Part shown: positions 53,822-55,881 of the stretch, piece after piece
How the letters are laid out: the number at the start of each line of letters is the position of its first letter
Position numbering within the stretch: position 1 is the first letter of the stretch
DNA from: Salipaludibacillus aurantiacus
GTDB lineage: Bacteria > Bacillota > Bacilli > Bacillales > Salisediminibacteriaceae
NCBI RefSeq assembly: GCF_900111295.1
Contig: NZ_FOGT01000023.1
Coordinates: 1-55,881 of the forward strand
Length of the DNA: 55,881 nt
Direction: 5' to 3'
Translations under genes and position numbers: made by a program
Notes under the pieces: model-generated
The model's input: only the letters and a program-made list of their open reading frames with translations
Databases searched by the model: none
What the model was told of the DNA's origin: nothing

Positions 53822-55393
53822 TTAACATAAAACAGCTTTACCATTGGCACTCCCTAACTTCATTTTTTCTTCCTTAAAAATGCTTATATCCATCGGCTTC
53901 AGTTCATCTGAAATAATTGGTTTGAAATCCATTTGACCGAGAATATCTTTATCAAGATCCACCCCTGGAGCAATTTCAGTAAGAACGAGTCCTTTAGGCC
54001 CCAATTCGAAAACAGCGCGTTCTGTTACATACATAACCGGCCGGTTTAATTCTGACGCATACGAACCGCTGAACGTGATTTGCTCCACATCCTTAATAAA
54101 TTTTTTGATTTTTCCTTCCTGCACAATTTTCATTTCACCATCCTGAATGTCTACTTTCAGTCCTCCTGCAGTAAATGTTCCGCAAAAGACAACCTTTTTC
54201 GCATTCTGGGTAATATTAATAAATCCTCCTGCACCCGTAATTTTGGTGCCAAATTTACTTACATTAACATTTCCTGATTCGTCCAGCTGGGCCAAACCTA
54301 GAAAAGCAAGGTCTAAACCGCCGCCGTCATAAAAATCAAACTGGTAAGGCTGATCGATGATGGCATCCGGGTTTGTAGAGGCACCAAAACTCAATCCCCC
54401 AGCAGGAATACCGCCGATAGGGCCGGATTCAAGAGTGAGTCTCATTTGATTAATGACGCCTTCTTCACTGGCAACAGAAGCTACCCCTTCAGGAACCCCT
54501 ATCCCAAGGTTGGTAACAGCGTTCGGTATCAGTTCCATAGCAGAACGGCGGGCGATAATTTTACGCTCATTTAATGGAAGTGGCTTCAATTTATCTAAAG
54601 ACATTTTAATTTCACCGGAATATGTCGGATTATATTGTTCATGGAAAGTCTGCATATGGTTTTCCTGCTTTGCTTCAACGACTGCATCTACAAGAATTCC
54701 AGGTATTTTCACCATGCGAGGGTCCAGCGTTCCGTTTTCGACGACTTTCTCTACTTGAAGAAGTACAATGCCTCCGCTGTTTTTAGCTGCCTGCGCCATC
54801 GACAGGACTTCAAGTGTCGCTACCTCTTTTTCCATTGTGGCATTCCCCAATTCATCAGCATATGTTGCGCGGATCACTGCCACATGAATCGGAAAGGAAT
54901 GGTAGAATAAATATTCTTTATCATTAAATGTCATCAGCTCTACCATATCTTTTGTCGTGTGGTCATTAATTTTCCCGCCATCGTTACGCGGATCAACGAA
55001 TGTTTTCAGTCCGACATGTGAGATTGTCCCCGGTTTTCCGGCTGCAATGTCGCGGAACATATGTGTAATCACACCTTGCGGCAGATTGTAAGCTTCTATT
55101 TTATTATCGATTGCCAGTTTTTGAAGTTTTGGGGCAAGCCCCCAATGGCCGCCTATGACTTTTGAAACAAGGCCTTCATGACCGAGGTGGTTCAAACCTC
55201 GCTCTTTACCGTCTCCCTGACCTGCAGCATACACTAATGAGAGGTTTCTGGGTGCTCCCTTTTCCAAAAAGCGTTCCTCAAGAGCCTGGGTCAGTTCCTC
55301 CGGATGTCCGTTTCCAACGAATCCTCCTGTGGCCACCATGGCACCGTTTTCAATTTTACTTACCGCTTCTTTTGCAGTCATTACTTTACTCAT
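53822..55393 (-). CDS. Acyl-CoA:acetate/3-ketoacid CoA-transferase, fused subunits
   Basis: 523 residues from ATG 55393 (GGAGGTTGAG upstream; the frame extends 12 more codons without a site). Both halves of a family I CoA transferase in one chain, like E. coli YdiF: N-terminal alpha half with [13 protein letters not shown]-terminal beta half with [11 protein letters not shown] and the catalytic Glu in TLESGPIGG. The Glu forms an enzyme-CoA thioester. It activates acetoacetate or short-chain acids with CoA from acyl-CoA. First gene of the operon CoA-transferase, permease, SDR. Confidence 0.92.
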   Translation of the reverse strand: MSKVMTAKEAVSKIENGAMVATGGFVGNGHPEELTQALEERFLEKGAPRNLSLVYAAGQGDGKERGLNHLGHEGLVSKVIGGHWGLAPKLQKLAIDNKIEAYNLPQGVITHMFRDIAAGKPGTISHVGLKTFVDPRNDGGKINDHTTKDMVELMTFNDKEYLFYHSFPIHVAVIRATYADELGNATMEKEVATLEVLSMAQAAKNSGGIVLLQVEKVVENGTLDPRMVKIPGILVDAVVEAKQENHMQTFHEQYNPTYSGEIKMSLDKLKPLPLNERKIIARRSAMELIPNAVTNLGIGVPEGVASVASEEGVINQMRLTLESGPIGGIPAGGLSFGASTNPDAIIDQPYQFDFYDGGGLDLAFLGLAQLDESGNVNVSKFGTKITGAGGFINITQNAKKVVFCGTFTAGGLKVDIQDGEMKIVQEGKIKKFIKDVEQITFSGSYASELNRPVMYVTERAVFELGPKGLVLTEIAPGVDLDKDILGQMDFKPIISDELKPMDISIFKEEKMKLGSANGKAVLC

Positions 55394-55784
55394 GATTCTC
55401 AACCTCCGCTTCATTTCCACATACTTCAAAGGTTGAATATTTAAAAGTATATAGAAATGAGATTTATAATTTTTTATCTGCTTAGTTATGTTGCAAGATT
55501 GATGCCAACTTTTTTGTCGAAAAATAAGAGGTTAATGAGTTTCAAGCTGATACTGCAAAGAGGCATGTTGTATGCGTTTTCATGGAATTTTCATACAATT
55601 GTCACTTTTACTTAACAGTTATAACTAAGTGTACACTTTAATGTAATTAATTCTTTACACATTATAAAGCTATCTTAAGGAGTGTTCATTTTAATTTACA
55701 ATTTTTAATGTAAGCGCTTTTTTGTTTATAAATTTGTAAAAAATCCAGAAAAATTTTTAACGCTGTAAAAAAATGGGGGGGTCA
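55394..55784. promoter_or_regulatory. Upstream control region of the CoA-transferase operon
   Basis: AT-rich. Two perfect palindromes abut: AGTTATAACT (55617..55626) and AAGTGTACACTT (55627..55638). On the minus strand a TATAAT lies at 55661..55666. TGTAAGCGCTTTTT (55709..55722) matches most of the cre consensus. No gene or RNA is evident. Confidence 0.5.
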
Positions 55785-55791
55785 GACCCAG
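55774..55791. repeat. REP-like palindrome copy 7 (half-truncated)
   Basis: TGGGGGGGTCAGACCCAG, preceded by TGTAAAAAAA as in copies 2 and 6. The GACCC half is short and runs straight into the 97-bp terminal repeat. Confidence 0.7.
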
Positions 55792-55881
55792 TAGCCTTGC
55801 ACGAATGGAATATATTGTAATTTTAAGTTTACAAACACAAAAAAAGCTCCTATTGTAGAGGAGAGACCAATACTTGTTCCC
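55785..55881. repeat. Right copy of the 97-bp terminal inverted repeat
   Basis: Exact reverse complement of positions 1..97, ending the window. Contains the same terminator-like hairpin, here pointing leftwards into the window. Confidence 0.9.

Noticed and set aside
1-55881. A 56-kb transposon bounded by terminal inverted repeats
   Set aside because: The genes between the repeats are chromosomal housekeeping genes without transposase, integrase or cargo pattern; a contig ending in a multicopy element is more likely.

Overview
The window looks like a core-genome segment of a low-to-mid GC, spore-former-type Bacillaceae, most likely a halophilic or haloalkaliphilic one. The evidence is the strong AGGAGG-type ribosome-binding sites with frequent GTG/TTG starts, Bacillus-type families (FdhD with a CCGKS motif, a LytS/LytT pair, a 454-residue-class aspartokinase, a MifM-like leader upstream of YidC, cre-like sites), and unusually acidic extracellular proteins and linkers. 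No rRNA, prophage, CRISPR array or intact transposase gene is visible. Gene content and order are inferred from reading translated sequence; no database search was possible.

Layout. 0.2-7 kb: a glutaminyl-tRNA synthetase, then a PLP decarboxylase translationally coupled to a chemotaxis receptor, and an RlmI-type rRNA methyltransferase. 7-12 kb: a YdeP-type molybdoenzyme with FdhD, facing a queuosine-precursor unit (preQ1-I riboswitch, 37-codon small ORF, YhhQ-type transporter, QueF). 12-15.7 kb: a three-copy 92-bp tandem repeat, yidC preceded by an overlapping MifM-like arrest-peptide candidate, a Gfo/Idh oxidoreductase and an acetamidase/formamidase. 15.8-27.3 kb: aspartate-family amino acid genes (hom-thrC-thrB, metA, aspartate kinase) interspersed with tRNA-Arg(CCU), a FAD oxidoreductase, a HAD phosphatase, an intracellular alpha-amylase and a GltS symporter. 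28-34 kb: a complete DppABCDF-type peptide importer. 34-45 kb: azoreductase, then a sulfur/redox block resembling the Escherichia coli ydj-ynj operon: ABC importer, CDP-alcohol phosphatidyltransferase, TVP38 protein, rhodaneses, a CCG iron-sulfur protein and a flavin/Fe-S oxidoreductase, with an array of inverted repeats at its promoter. 45.7-50 kb: LytS/LytT two-component system next to a CstA-type (pyruvate/peptide) transporter. 50-55.9 kb: small proteins, an acyl-CoA thioesterase, and an SDR-GntP permease-CoA transferase operon suited to 3-hydroxybutyrate or short-chain acid use.

The most notable signals are (1) the yidC leader, whose Shine-Dalgarno is exactly complementary to an element lying just behind an acidic candidate stall site; (2) a preQ1 riboswitch acting on an undescribed small ORF coupled to the transporter; (3) the ynj-like sulfur cluster with its operator array; (4) a family of TGGGGGGACAGACCCCCCA palindromes, clustered at 50-52 kb; and (5) a perfect 97-bp inverted repeat forming the two ends of the window, each ending at the centre of such a palindrome, which suggests a multicopy element inserted at these palindromes.
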